Positions 1 to 10,090 of a DNA stretch of 64,000 nt are shown one piece after another. Origin of the DNA: Closterium sp. NIES-65 (taxonomy: Eukaryota > Streptophyta > Zygnematophyceae > Desmidiales > Closteriaceae); contig CANXME010002053.1 in the NCBI GenBank assembly GCA_948144175.1, positions 186,001-250,000 on the forward strand. The letters run 5' to 3'. Both the position numbers and the translations under genes were made by a program. Below the pieces are notes generated by a model. The model did no database searches and was not told the origin of the DNA. It was given only the letters and a program-made list of their open reading frames with translations. Numbering within the stretch: position 1 is the stretch's first letter; every line of letters begins with the position of its first letter.

Positions 1-416
1 CCTCCGCCGCATCTGCCGCTTCCTCTGCCTTCCCTGCTTCCTCTGCTAACTCCGCCGGTGCAACCCAATCCGCTCCTTCCACGTCACCCGCCGTCTCCGC
101 GTGTTCCTCGTTAAATAGAAGTGCTTTCTACTTCTCCTCCTGCGCTCCTTCGTTTCCCGCTCGTTTTAGTCACGCTGACTTGCGTGCCAGCCCCACACCC
201 GCCGCCACTTGCGCCGCGAGTTCAGCTCTCGCTCCGCCTACGTCCGTAAAAACCGATTCTCACTCCAATTCTCACGCCGATCCTCACCCTGATTTTCACG
301 CCAGTTCTCACACCAATTCTCACGCCAGTTCTCACGCCAATTCTCACGCCAGTTCTGTCGCCGATCCTCTCGCCGATTGTCGCGCGACATTCTCCTCGTC
401 GTCGTGGAGGCGCTCC
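1..416. other. Upstream flank of the first gene, imperfect TCTCACGCC-type repeats
   Basis: No ATG-initiated gene is supported here. Between about 250 and 355 there is a run of imperfect short repeats built on TCTCACGCCAATTCTCACGCC. The downstream reading frame stays open back to about position 180 without an ATG, so this is either 5' untranslated sequence or part of an exon whose start lies before the window. Confidence 0.4.
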
Positions 417-2840
417 ATGTCGATAGCGATCCCCGCATGCGACGGCGACGACGAGGTGCATGCGGTGGGGGAGGACGAGGGGGGAGAGGCGGAGGAAGAG
501 GCGGGAGAAATGGCGGAGTCGGATGGCCGTAGTGGCGGCGCTCAGGATTCTGCGGTGGACATCGATTCGCTGTGGGAAGCGGCGGCGGCAGCGGAGCTCG
601 AGGCGGAAGAGCGAGCGGCCATGGCGGCGGCGATAGCGGCGGCGGCTGGAGCGAAGCGATGGCGAGGAAGCTGGAAAGCGCTAACGCCTCGGTTAAATAT
701 TTCGGCGCACAAAACTCCGAAATCTGACATTTCTGGCAGCGCAACGCCAACGCGAACGCCCGTACTCACGCCGAAAGGATTGGTTCTCGAACCTAAAAAG
801 GGTTGGGGCGCGTTGGCGGAAAGTGTGGCATCCGCGCTGGCGGACAATCTAAGCGGGGCGGAGCTGGCGGACGGCGCAGCGGGGCTGGCGGCGCCGACGA
901 CTCCGCGCTTATCCTTCCGCCAGTGGAGGTCCGCCTCAGAGTCGACCCGACCTAGCGGGCGTGTAGTTGCGGAAGATGAGTTTGCGGAAATGCCCCGCAA
1001 TTGGTTGGAGAACGCGTGGAGTGGCGGAACTACAGGTTCCGCCGTGAGCCCCCCGCCTCCTTCCACCCCTCGGTTCCTCTCCGCTTTCCGCTCGTCTTTC
1101 AAGCGCTCTGCTTCAGAGGCAGCGCCTGTGGTGGTCGCGGGTTCGAATCCTAGCGACAGTGCGATTCCCGTTGTGAAGGATCATGTTACCGTTATGGTAA
1201 CTGTTACAGCATCTGCAATTTCTACAAAAATTCCATGCCACAGTCCTCCAGCGACATCAGCATCAGGATTACCACCAGGAGCAATTCCGGCTAATAAGTC
1301 CGTTTCGTGTGGTTCCCTTAATGAGCATCATCGCAACACTGTACAGCGCAGCTCTGTGGAGTGCAGCAGTGTAGTTCATTCTAGACGAAGCACTACTCGC
1401 AACCCATCTACACTTCGTGAAAGGGTCAAACCTTCCAAAAGTGCCAACAGCATCGACGTTAATTCTACCAGCAATCATCAACTGATTGCTTCAAATTCCT
1501 CCTTGTCTACTCCCGCACTTCACGCCCGCCGAGGCCTTCCTCCCTTTGAAAATCTTTGTACCGAGGAAGAACAGCCAGGTCAGGCAAGGCAGCCGAACCT
1601 GCTGGCTCGGAATGGCACCAGCGCTCCTGATTTGCAGGTTCTTAAGTTTGCTCAGATTTCCTCCAACCTGCCCGGCAGCAGCAGAATGGTGCCTGAGTTG
1701 TCTTGGGGGCAGCTTTCTGAGCTTGCAGCAGGCAAGGAGAAAATGGACTGGCCTGTGGTGAGCGGGGGTGTGGTGAAAGGGGGTGCGGTGGAAGGGGGTG
1801 CGGTGCAGGAGTGTGCAGTGGAGTGGTGTGCGATGGAGGAAGATGCATGGGATGAGCCAGAGAGCCCTGCAATGGTCCCTGCTTGCTCCTTGTGTGGGGT
1901 AAGAGGCTTTCAAGCTCCTCCCTTGGCCCAGCAGGATCGGCAGCAGGTGTGGCATGTGCAGCAGCAGGGGAGGTTACGGCAGCAGCAGCAGCAGAGGCAG
2001 CAGCCGGGTGGGGGCAGAGAACAGCGAGAGCAGGAAGGGGAGAAGGGGGAGGAAGACGAGGAGGTGCAGGAGCAGCATTACGATCTGGCTGAAAAGCAGG
2101 CTGGCTGTGCAGCAGGAATAGCTTGTGCGCCTTTTCCAATTCCAATGAGTCGGAGTATAACCCGCCGCCAGGGAACTTTTGAGTCGACTCAAGAATCGCC
2201 TGGCAGTGCAGAAGCGATGGGTTGCGCACCCTTTTCAATGAGCCGGGGTATAACCCGCCGCCAGGGAAGTAGCCGCAGCAGCAGGAGGTTCAATAGGAGC
2301 AACAGCACGAGCAGCAGCATCAGCATCAGCAGCAGCAGCAACTGCTTACACTTGAGTATGTGCAACTGCGGAAACAGCAGTAGGACTTTTGGTAGGAGTG
2401 ATAGCAATAGCAGCAGCATCAGCAGCAGCAGCAGCAAGTGCTTACATTTGAGTAAGTGCAACTGCGGAAACAGCGGTAGGCTGTTTGGCAGGAGCGATAG
2501 CAATAGCAGCTGCAGCAGCACGAGCAGCAGCAGCAGCAGCACCTGGTTATTTGCGGGATGTATTAGTGATATTTATGAAAATCCCCAAACAGAGCCTGCA
2601 CAGAGGGACAAGGACGAGAGGTCAGCAGATTTCAAGCTGTGCTTGAATGCACCGAGGGGAGGAGGCAGGGTTCGGTTGGACAGGATGGGGAGTGGTGGTG
2701 GTGATGGCAGTGGTGGTGGTGGGACAGCCACTGTGGTTTGGTATGTCCCGCGATTTGGCAGGCATAGGCAGCAGAGGTCGATAGTAAGGGAAGTGGCACG
2801 AGAAGCCGTGCGAGACATTGTGTGTGGGGGAGCAAGGTGA
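417..2840 (+). CDS. Ser-rich low-complexity protein of unknown function
   Basis: One open frame of 807 codons from the first ATG at 417 to TGA at 2838; the frame is open upstream to about 180 but lacks an ATG there. I do not recognise a catalytic family. The N-terminal part is acidic and Ala-rich and contains a basic patch (GAKRWRGSWKAL). The middle is Ser/Thr-rich. A motif of the form CAPFxMSRxITRRQG occurs twice (about 2127-2180 and 2221-2270). A Cys-rich unit with core CLHLSxCNCGNS followed by FGRSDSNSS is repeated in tandem (about 2338-2510) inside poly-Ser encoded by AGC/CAG runs. The C-terminus carries VVWYVPRFGRHRQQ, loosely like SVWLLIPRFGKEAE in the long gene at 44994-50566; that similarity is weak and may reflect a shared short linear motif. 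Long consistent coding periodicity supports a real gene, but intron structure and start are uncertain. Confidence 0.55.
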   Translation: MSIAIPACDGDDEVHAVGEDEGGEAEEEAGEMAESDGRSGGAQDSAVDIDSLWEAAAAAELEAEERAAMAAAIAAAAGAKRWRGSWKALTPRLNISAHKTPKSDISGSATPTRTPVLTPKGLVLEPKKGWGALAESVASALADNLSGAELADGAAGLAAPTTPRLSFRQWRSASESTRPSGRVVAEDEFAEMPRNWLENAWSGGTTGSAVSPPPPSTPRFLSAFRSSFKRSASEAAPVVVAGSNPSDSAIPVVKDHVTVMVTVTASAISTKIPCHSPPATSASGLPPGAIPANKSVSCGSLNEHHRNTVQRSSVECSSVVHSRRSTTRNPSTLRERVKPSKSANSIDVNSTSNHQLIASNSSLSTPALHARRGLPPFENLCTEEEQPGQARQPNLLARNGTSAPDLQVLKFAQISSNLPGSSRMVPELSWGQLSELAAGKEKMDWPVVSGGVVKGGAVEGGAVQECAVEWCAMEEDAWDEPESPAMVPACSLCGVRGFQAPPLAQQDRQQVWHVQQQGRLRQQQQQRQQPGGGREQREQEGEKGEEDEEVQEQHYDLAEKQAGCAAGIACAPFPIPMSRSITRRQGTFESTQESPGSAEAMGCAPFSMSRGITRRQGSSRSSRRFNRSNSTSSSISISSSSNCLHLSMCNCGNSSRTFGRSDSNSSSISSSSSKCLHLSKCNCGNSGRLFGRSDSNSSCSSTSSSSSSTWLFAGCISDIYENPQTEPAQRDKDERSADFKLCLNAPRGGGRVRLDRMGSGGGDGSGGGGTATVVWYVPRFGRHRQQRSIVREVAREAVRDIVCGGAR

Positions 2841-3091
2841 AGGGAAAGGGCTGTGATTGCCTGCCAAGGTCCAGAGCAAGAGGTTGCTCCTCGAGCATAG
2901 CCACCAGACGTCCTGTATTTGAGCTTGTGTTGATACTACACAACATACAGTATTTGTTGCTGTATCTAATATATTTAGTTATCCCAAGAGCCTTACCTAT
3001 TTCAGACCATCGCAGTAGTACACTTCATGGAATTGTACAGTACTGAAGCTGTTAAGCTGTACTCAAATGCTACGTTGCTACTACCGGCATC
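2841..3091. other. 3' flank of the Ser-rich gene, left half of the host convergent spacer
   Basis: No gene is seen. It ends with GCATC (3087-3091), which is repeated at 9970-9974 and marks the insertion point of COP1. The host sequence resumes at 9975-10037 and again at 27259. Confidence 0.6.
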
Positions 3092-3224
3092 TGTCAAATT
3101 ATATATATGCTATATATGTTTAGGTTGCAGTGGGGTAGCCAATATGGGGTACAGCCCCTTCTAGGGTTTCATATTTCTACCCAACACTTTCCTAGTTCAT
3201 CCATTCCTGCCTAGCATTCTGACA
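3092..3224 (+). repeat. COP1 5' LTR (133 bp)
   Basis: It starts TGTCAAATT and ends CTGACA just before the primer binding site. It contains the LTR core shared by copia families here: GCAGTGGGGTA, ATGGGGTAC and the telo-box-like TAGGGTTT at 3162-3169. The partner copy starts at 8599. Confidence 0.93.
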
Positions 3225-3238
3225 TGGTATCAGAGCAG
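3225..3238 (+). other. COP1 primer binding site (initiator-Met tRNA type)
   Basis: TGGTATCAGAGCAG lies immediately after the LTR. It is the standard plant copia primer binding site, complementary to the 3' end of initiator methionine tRNA, where minus-strand DNA synthesis starts. Confidence 0.93.
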
Positions 3239-3500
3239 TAGGTCCGTAGGACCGATTTTTTAGGGCCCACCTACCGTTGCAATTACTGAGCTGCCCCACG
3301 TCGTGCCTGTGCTGCGCTGCCCGCGCGCGCCTTGTCTTGCCTGCTCTGCGCTGCCCGCGCGCGCCTCTGCCTTGCCTGCGCGCGCTGCCCTAGTCCCGGG
3401 CACGCCGCCTGGTCCTGCCCCGCGCGCCGCCTTAAGAGCCCGCGCGCGGCCCGCTGCTGCCCCGCGCGCCATCTTAGGTGCCCGCGCGCGGCTCGCTGCT

Positions 3501-3740
3501 ACCCCCGCGCGCCGCGTCCGCCGCCCGTGCAGCCCGCTGCTGCCCCGCGCGCCGCGCACGCCGCCCGTGCAGCCCGCTGCTGCCCCGCGCGCCGCATCTG
3601 CCGCCCGCGCAGCCCGCTACTGCCCCGCACGCCGCGTCCGCCGCCCGAGCAGCCCGCTGCTGCCCCGCACGCCGCGTTCGCCGCCCACGCAGCCCGCTGC
3701 TGCCCAGCGCGCTGCGTCCGCCGCCCTAGCGCGGCCCGCT
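3501..3740 (+). repeat. 40-bp GC-rich minisatellite in the COP1 leader
   Basis: Units of exactly 40 bp recur at 3541, 3581, 3621, 3661 and 3701, each beginning TGCCCCGCGC or close variants, with diverged sequence on both sides. The period is not a multiple of three, so long Ala/Pro/Arg-rich open frames appear in several frames and on both strands. I read them as by-products rather than genes. Confidence 0.85.
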
Positions 3741-3938
3741 CCTGCCTTGCGCGCTGCCTTACCTGCCCGCGCGCCGCTTCAGCACCCTGCGCGCGCCTCG
3801 CCGCTGCCCTGCGCGCCGCCCTAGCCACGTGCGTGCCGCCAAAGCAGCTTGTGCGCCGCCACAGCCGCCCTGTGTGCAGCTTCTCCTGTCTGTGCTCTGC
3901 CTTGCCGCCTACGCGCTACTCTCACCTGCGCTGCACTC

Positions 3939-5042
3939 ATGGCGACTCTTAATGTCCTAGCTTTCGATTCTGACGGTCGCCCGATAGAGTTTGCCACTTG
4001 GCTCGACGACCTGCAATTGTTCATTCTGACTGATGCCAAAGATGGAGTTTCACTGTTCGATTACGTGACTGGCACTTCCGTTGCTCCTGCTGACACTGCT
4101 ACCGCTCTTGACCGCTTACAGTGGCAGACTCGCGATGCTGCTGCGCGCCTCGCTATTCGCAACCATCTGCCGATCACTAAGCGCGCGCACTTTAGTCAGC
4201 ACAAGACTGCTAAGGCACTGTATGAGGCTGTAGTTGCCCGCTACTCTTCCCCAGCCGCTGCAGCCGTAGGCCGTCTCATGCTACCCTACCTGTTCCCCGA
4301 CCTGTCCTCGTTTACCACCGCTGAGGACCTCATCTCTCACCTCCGCGCTAGTGACGCTCGCTTTCGTGCCGCCCTTTCATTCGAGTTCATCGCCGAGAAT
4401 CACCCCCCGATGTACTTAACTCTCTACTTCCTCATCACTCGCCTCCCTGACACTCTTCGCCCAGTCTGGGACCACTTTCTCGCCCTAGACCCGGCCACTC
4501 TCACTGTCGCCAACTTCGAGACGCACCTCCTAGCAGCTGAAAAGAACATTCTCGTTGTAGGTGCTGCTCGTGGCACTCCTCGCACTCCCCTCTTTGAGGG
4601 GTGCTCCCCCACCCCTCTTGCCCCCTCCTACGCCTTTGATGCAGCTGCTCTGGACTACCTTGGTCCTGAGAAGGTCGGGGCTGCTTCCGCTCCTAGTGGG
4701 AAGCGCCACAGCGCCAAGGGCAGCAGGGGTGGCAGGGGAGGTGGAGGTGGCGGTGGAGGGGGCGGTGATGGAGGCGGTGGGGGTGGTGGAGGTGGTGGGG
4801 GTGGTCGTGGGGGTGGAGGTGGTGGTGGGGGCGGCAGAGGTACCGGGGGCAGTGGAGGTGGCAGCGGCGGGAGTGGGGGAGGAGGGAGCGGTGGTGGCAG
4901 CGGTGGTGGGAGCTGGAGTGGAGCCGGCCAGAAGGGGAGCTCCAGTGGTGGCCAGGGACAACAGCAGCAGCAGCAGCAGCACCAGTGCGGACAAGTTCTC
5001 CCTTCGCGCCATTCCCTGCGTCTTCCTTGGTTTCCCCCCTGA
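3939..5042 (+). CDS. COP1 Gag (capsid-like) protein, 3' end altered
   Basis: The ATG at 3939 aligns with the start of the Gag proteins of COP3, COP6 and COP7 (MATxNVLxFDxxG). The conserved block includes WLDDLQLF, HFSQHKTAKALYEAVVARYSS, GRLMLPYLFPDL, MYLTLYF and LFEGCSPTP, typical of Ty1/copia Gag of the UBN2/DUF4219 kind. A Gly-rich tail of about 90 residues replaces a zinc knuckle. After a CAG-encoded Gln run (about 4960-4980) the frame enters sequence that in the intact family encodes the integrase-RT linker in another frame, so the last roughly 15 residues are not native Gag. Confidence 0.75.
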   Translation: MATLNVLAFDSDGRPIEFATWLDDLQLFILTDAKDGVSLFDYVTGTSVAPADTATALDRLQWQTRDAAARLAIRNHLPITKRAHFSQHKTAKALYEAVVARYSSPAAAAVGRLMLPYLFPDLSSFTTAEDLISHLRASDARFRAALSFEFIAENHPPMYLTLYFLITRLPDTLRPVWDHFLALDPATLTVANFETHLLAAEKNILVVGAARGTPRTPLFEGCSPTPLAPSYAFDAAALDYLGPEKVGAASAPSGKRHSAKGSRGGRGGGGGGGGGGDGGGGGGGGGGGGRGGGGGGGGGRGTGGSGGGSGGSGGGGSGGGSGGGSWSGAGQKGSSSGGQGQQQQQQQHQCGQVLPSRHSLRLPWFPP

Positions 5043-8000
5043 CGCGCCTGACTGGCAGTTTTACGACCCCGCCTCGCGTCGTGTCTTTCCGTCTCAGGAC
5101 GTCACCTTTGACGAGTCGGTTCCCTTCTACCGTCTGTTTCCCTACCGCACTGCCCCTCCCCCCCCCCCCCCCCCCCCCCCCCCCACCGCTCTTTCTCGCT
5201 CCAGGTTCTCCTCAGGTAGACCCCCTCTCCGCTCCCGGTCCTGCTCCTTCAAGTATGTCTCAGGACCCTCCTCCCTTGATTGAGCCATTTGAGGTCACTG
5301 GTGACCCAGGTCCTCCTAGGTGTGAGGAGTCTGGGGGTGCTGAGCCTGAGGGTACTGAGTCTGGGGGTGTTGCGCCTGGGGGCACTGAGGCGTGTGGTGA
5401 GCAGTCTCCTTGGAGCGGCCGCCTCCGTAGTCGCTCCGCTGGTGCCTCGCCGCAGCGCTCTCGTAGGCGTGTCCCTCTCTCCACACAGCAGCTGTGTGAG
5501 TGGTACGTGAGCCGTCAGAGTCGCGCTGCTGGAGCTAGGGGCCCTGCTACGGAAGGCGCTGGCGTTGGAGGCACTGTAGTTGGTCTGTCCCTCTCTCCCC
5601 ACAGCAGCTGCGTGAGTGGTACGCTAGCCGTCAGGGTCACGCTGCTGGAGCTGGGGGCCCTGCTGCAGGAGGCGCTGGAGCTGGTGACTCTGCTACTGGA
5701 GGTGTTTCTACTGGGGCTCCAGGAGCCGCTAGTCTCGGAGGTGCTCATACTGGAGGTACTGGAGCTGCTGGGACTGAAGGTACTGCTGAACCTGGAGGTG
5801 CTGCTGTCGACTCTGAGGTTGGAGGTCCTGCTGCTGGTGGTACTGGTACTGGAGGTGCTGTAGCTTGAGGTTCTGGAGCTGCTGGAGGTGTTGGTACAGG
5901 AGGTGCTGGCTTTGGAGGCGCTGGAGCTGGAGGTTCTGGAGCTACTGGAGGTAAAGGTACTGGAGGTGCTGGCGCAGGAGGTTCTTGAGCTGCTGGAGGT
6001 GCTGGTACTGGAGAAGCTGGCGCTGGAAGCTCTGGAGCTGCTGGAGGTGCTGGCGCTAGAGGCGCTGGAGCTGGAGGTTCTGGAGCTGCTGAAGGTGCTG
6101 GAGCTACTGGTGCTGGTGGCCCTGCACAGCCGCGACTGTTCTTCGCTCCGCCGTCACCTTCGTCCCTGCCACCGCCTGACTCTGTGCTTCGCCAGATTCT
6201 TAGCCTCCCGTCTTCTACTGTTCTTCCGTTACAGCCTGGCTCACCGCTGCCTGCTCTTTCTCCTTACACTGAGTAGACAGGGGGGTCTTACTGAGCGTCG
6301 TGAGCCTGCGTCTCGTCCTGTCTCGCCTGTTCGCACTGTCCGCACTGGTCGTACTGGTCGTCGTGTTCCTCGTAAGCGTCCGCCGGCTGTCCACGGCACA
6401 CACCTCATGGCTCTGCGTCCTTCCTCTGCTCCGCAGCGTGTTCCCCTGCCGTCCCCTCCTGCGTCCTCTCTGCCTGACATTCCAGACAATGAGTCCGACC
6501 GCGCTCATGCTACTCACCCTACTGTCACGCGTCTGGTAGCCACTATTGTTACGGACTCGTCGTTTGAGTCTGCTGCTGCGTCTGCCTTCATCATTGAGCT
6601 TGTTGAATTAGCTACTGCCTGTCGTCTAGACTATGGTGCTAGTCTTGTTGCTGAGTCTGAGTCTGTCTGTCCTCCGTCCGTCGGGGGTGAGTGTGCTCTT
6701 AGCACGGACGTCCTTGAGGACAGACAGGAGGAGTTTGAGTGCTTTCCCGCTACTTTTCCTCATCTCGTGTCCATGCTGATTGCCCCTGAGGGAGACCCGG
6801 ATGCACCAGACATCCCGACCCCGCGCTCTTACGCAGAGGCGATAGAGGGTCCCTAATCCTCTCAGTGGCAGTTAGCCATGGTCGCAGAGATGGCTTCCTG
6901 GAAGTCCACTGGCACCTACGTCGACGAGGTTCCCTCGCCTGGGGCGAACATCGTCACTGGCATGTGGATTTTCAGGGTGAAACGGCCGCCGGGTTCTCCG
7001 CCTGTCTTCAAGGCGCGTTACGTTGCATGAGGCTTCAGTCACCGTGAGGGAGTTGACTTCTTCCAGACCTTCTCCCCTACCCCGAAGATGACCACTCTTC
7101 GGGTTCTGCTGCACGTCGCCGCTCAGCGTGACTACGAGCTCCACTCTCTTGACTTCAGCACTGCTTTCCTACAGGGCAGCCTGCACGAGGAGATTTGGCT
7201 GCGCCGCCCACCTAGCTTCACTGGGTCGTTTCCTCCTGGTACCCAGTGGAGCCTCCGGCGGCCGGTCTACGGTCTCCGCCAGGCACCCCGTGAGTGGGAC
7301 GACATTCTGAGGACGACTCTTGCTGCTCTTGGGTTTGCTCCTTCTACTGTTGACCTGTCGCTGCAACTGCGCACCGACACTTCGCTGCCGCCGTTCTACA
7401 TCCTCATGTACGTCGACGACTTGGTCTTTGCCAGTGCTGACATTGAGGCTCTCGCCTTGGTGAAGTCGGAGCTGCAAAAGAGACACACGTGCACGGACAT
7501 GGGTGAGCTGCGTAGTTACCTTGGCTTGCAGATCACCCGGGACAGAGCACGCCGCACCATCACACTGACTCAGTCACACATGGTGCAGCAGGTCCTTCAG
7601 CGCTTCGGCTTCACCTGGTCCTCGGCACATGCCACTCCTCTGGCTACAGGTCACTCGCTCTCAGCTCCACCTTCGGACGAGTCTGTAAAGCCGAGTGGTC
7701 CTTACCCAGAGCTAGTAGGCTGCCTCATGTACCTGATGACCTGCACTCGTCGTGACCTTGCGTACCCTCTTGGCCGTCTGGCTCGCTACGTGGCTCCTGG
7801 TAGGCACTGAAAGGTACACATGGATGCTGCTAAGAGGATACTGCGCTACTTGTGCAGTACATTGGGCATGGGGCTCGTGCTTGGAGGACGGGGCGACGTT
7901 GTCCTCACTGGGCACTCGGACCGTTCTTGGGTTGACGACCAGGCTACGCAGTGGTCGTCACAGGGTTACACCTTCAGTCTTAGCTGTGGCTCTGTTTCTT

Positions 8001-8346
8001 GGCGGTCTATACGCTCGTCTTCTGTTCTCAGCTCCAGTTGTGAGGCGGAGATCTACGCCACAGCCATGTCTGCACAGGAGTTACGCTGACTCACCTACTT
8101 GCTGACCGACTTGGGAGAGCGGCCTCGTCCTCCTCCAGTCCTGTACGTTCTGTACAAACTGGAGCACAGAACGAAGCACATCGCTCTGCGTTACTTCTTT
8201 GCTCGAGAGTTGCAGGAGCGTGGTCAGCTTCGTCTTGCTCACGTGGCCACTCGGGCCAACACTGCTGATTTATTCACCAAGGCACTTCCACCTGGTGATC
8301 ATAAACGCTTTTGTACTTTGTTAGGCCTTGTGCCTCACTTGCTGTA
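4985..8346 (+). pseudogene. COP1 pol remnant: integrase-RT linker, reverse transcriptase, RNase H
   Basis: The linker is recognised by PCVFLGFPPDAPDWQFY and FDESVPFYRLFPYR near 5010-5145. It is followed by a C homopolymer of about 26 bases (around 5158-5183) and a long GGTGCTGGAGCT-type repeat region (about 5590-6120). Reverse transcriptase follows with YVDD near 7409-7420. RNase H is recognised by SSSCEAEIYA and TKHIALRYFFAREL. In-frame stops include TAA at 6854, TGA at 7028 and TGA at 7808, and there are frame changes. The whole protease and the catalytic integrase core are absent. Confidence 0.88.
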
Positions 8347-8588
8347 GACTTTGCTTGTACAGTGATGTATATATATATATATATGTATGTATATATATAT
8401 ACCTGCATGCTTGCCCTTGCTAGGTAGTCATCACTGTGTTGTTGTTGTTGCATATATACCTCTGCATGTGAACTGGCCTTGTAGCCCTCTGCTTGTGCTC
8501 AGTGTGTGTGGTGACTTTGTGATCCACCCTGAGCTTGCTTTGCTTCTCTTGACTGGTCCTGTGACCCCTTGCTCTCCCCCACTTTGCC

Positions 8589-8598
8589 TATGGGGGTG
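8589..8598 (+). other. COP1 polypurine tract
   Basis: TATGGGGGTG lies directly before the 3' LTR. The same TTTGCCTATGGGGGTG context precedes the 3' LTR of COP3, COP5 and COP6. It primes plus-strand synthesis. Confidence 0.8.
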
Positions 8599-8714
8599 TG
8601 TCAAATTATATATATGCTATATATGTTTAGGTTGTAGTGGGGTAGCCAATATGGGGTACAGCCCCTTCTAGGGTTTCATATTTGTACCCAACACTTTCCT
8701 AGTTCATCCATTCC

Positions 8715-8956
8715 TGTCAGAACTTATATTTGTAACTGCCTGTAGCTGTAGTTAGTCTAGTTATTATAAACTTAGTTTGGTGGTGCACCTTCTTTGTTTC
8801 CTATGCTATATGTTCCTTGAAACCTATAGTGAAACCATTTCTTCCCAATTCTCTCGATCCTCACCCTTGGCACAAAACTACTCGATATCCTAGTTGGACC
8901 TAGGCTCCTAAGCCTAGGCCCTAGTAAAACTTAGTTCATTCTCGCTCATCTCGATA
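8715..8956 (+). repeat. TRIM1 5' LTR (242 bp)
   Basis: It matches 9746-9947 over most of its length but has about 40 extra bases near the right end (CCTAAGCCTAGGCCCTAG region). That stretch was lost from the 3' copy or gained here. Confidence 0.88.
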
Positions 8957-9745
8957 TGCTATCAGAGCAAGTTACGTCCTGGCCTATGCGCCCGCCTCAT
9001 GTTTCCGCTGCTACGTTTTTCCGGTCGCGCGCCTAGGGCGCGTGGCGATTTTCTCTTGTCCCGCCCCCGGTTGGCGTGTGACTCCTTCTCTGCCTGTCGC
9101 GCGCCCCGTGGCACGCGACGGTGCCCTAAACCTGCCCGTCGTGCGCCCCGTGGCACGCGACGGTGCCCTGCTCGTCGTGCGCCCCGAGACACACGACCGG
9201 GCCCTAAACTTAAACTTACCCGTCGTGCGCCCCGTGGCACGCGACGGGCCTCTCCGCACCTGCTATCCCTGCAGCCGCCCCTGACCTATCTGCGCCGACA
9301 TAATTTAGCCGCTCTGCGGCTTTCTTCCCGCCCACCCCCTCCTCCTTTGTCTCCTTGCAGCCGTGGGGAGGAGGGTATGGGGGTGGCGGGTGTTGGAGTG
9401 TTGGGTCGTCTCCTTCCCTTCCCCTCCTCCTCCTTTCGTTCCCACTGCTGCAGCTGCCGCTGGGGGGGAGGGTGTGAGGGTGTGGGGGAGCAGGGGGAGT
9501 GGCACCGGGGTGGGGGGTGTGAGGCAACCAGCAGCCGTCCCTCCACCTCTCTTCTCTCCCCCCCCTTCTCTGCTGCTCCTGCAGCAGTGTGGGGGAGGGG
9601 AAGGAGGAGGGTGAGGAGATGGAGGGGGTGACCAGCTAGTGTCAGCCCGCCTGCAGTTCCTGCTGTTGCTTGTTTATTATTTTGCATGTGTACACCTGCA
9701 GGTTGTATTCTGCACAAACTCCTGCTGTAGGCAGTTATGGGGGAG

Positions 9746-9947
9746 TGTCAGAACTTGAATTTGTTACTGCCTGTAGCTGTAGTTAGTGTAGTTATTATAA
9801 ACTTAGTTTGGTGGTGCACCTTCTTTGTTTCCTGTGCTATATGTTCCTTGAAACCTATAGTGAAACCATTTCTTCCCAATTCTCTCGATCCTCACCCTTG
9901 GCACAAAACTACTCGATATCCTAGTTGGGCCTAGGCTCATCTCGATA
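9746..9947 (+). repeat. TRIM1 3' LTR (202 bp)
   Basis: It begins TGTCAGAACTTG after the purine tract and ends CTCGATA directly before the ATTCC target duplication. Confidence 0.88.
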
Positions 9948-10037
9948 ATTCCTGCCTAGCATTCTGAGAGCATCTGCTCCAATGCCACATGTTGGCTTCA
10001 GTGAAATTTACCAGCATCTGCATATCAACCACTCTTA

Positions 10038-10090
10038 GAGCGTGTTCCTACGACCCCATATCAGGGGTACCTCGTATCAGGAATGGATTT
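10038..10090 (+). repeat. HARB1 left terminal inverted repeat (53 bp)
   Basis: It begins GAGCGTGTTCCTACGACCCC and pairs with 27203-27255. The subterminal motif ACCTCGTATCAGGAATG occurs inside it and again near 10112-10128, probably a transposase binding site. Confidence 0.92.

Larger units (their letters stand above)
8715..9947 (+). mobile_element. TRIM1, non-autonomous LTR element nested in the COP1 3' LTR
   Basis: This 1.23-kb element has LTRs beginning TGTCAGAACTT and ending CTCGATA, a primer binding site TGCTATCAGAGC (8957-8968), a purine tract GGGGGAG (9739-9745) and the target duplication ATTCC. The roughly 790-bp interior encodes no recognisable Gag or Pol. It holds GC-rich repeats with core GTGCGCCCCGTGGCACGCGACGG (about 9095-9250) and a GGGGGAG-rich stretch. 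It must have been mobilised by another copia element. Its primer site and interior resemble COP5. Confidence 0.9.
3092..9969 (+). mobile_element. COP1, Ty1/copia LTR retrotransposon, defective
   Basis: The element runs from TGTCAAATTATA to CTGAGA and is flanked by the 5-bp target duplication GCATC (3087-3091 and 9970-9974). It has 133-bp LTRs. The 3' LTR is split by TRIM1. Inside are a primer binding site, a long GC-rich leader, gag, and an integrase-linker, reverse transcriptase and RNase H region with stops. Protease and most of the integrase are missing: the Gln run of gag is joined almost directly to the integrase-RT linker near 4990. The two LTRs differ at only a few positions (for example GTTGCAG versus GTTGTAG), so the insertion is fairly recent even though the copy is dead. 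Confidence 0.93.
8599..9969 (+). repeat. COP1 3' LTR, split by TRIM1 (8599-8714 and 9953-9969)
   Basis: The left part matches the 5' LTR up to TTCATCCATTCC. The sequence resumes at 9953 as TGCCTAGCATTCTGAGA. TRIM1 lies between, with ATTCC duplicated at 8710-8714 and 9948-9952. Joined, the LTR matches the 5' LTR end to end with only a few changes. Confidence 0.93.

Noticed and set aside
238-1102. Antisense open frames opposite the Ser-rich gene
   Set aside because: Arg/Pro and Ala-rich shadows of GC-rich coding sequence; no independent features.
3303-3952. Several overlapping Ala/Pro/Arg-rich open frames on both strands
   Set aside because: They come from a 40-bp GC-rich minisatellite that is open in many frames; none has a domain or the start context of gag at 3939.
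3086-9975. COP1 read as a complete autonomous element
   Set aside because: Protease and the integrase core are missing and pol has at least three stops.
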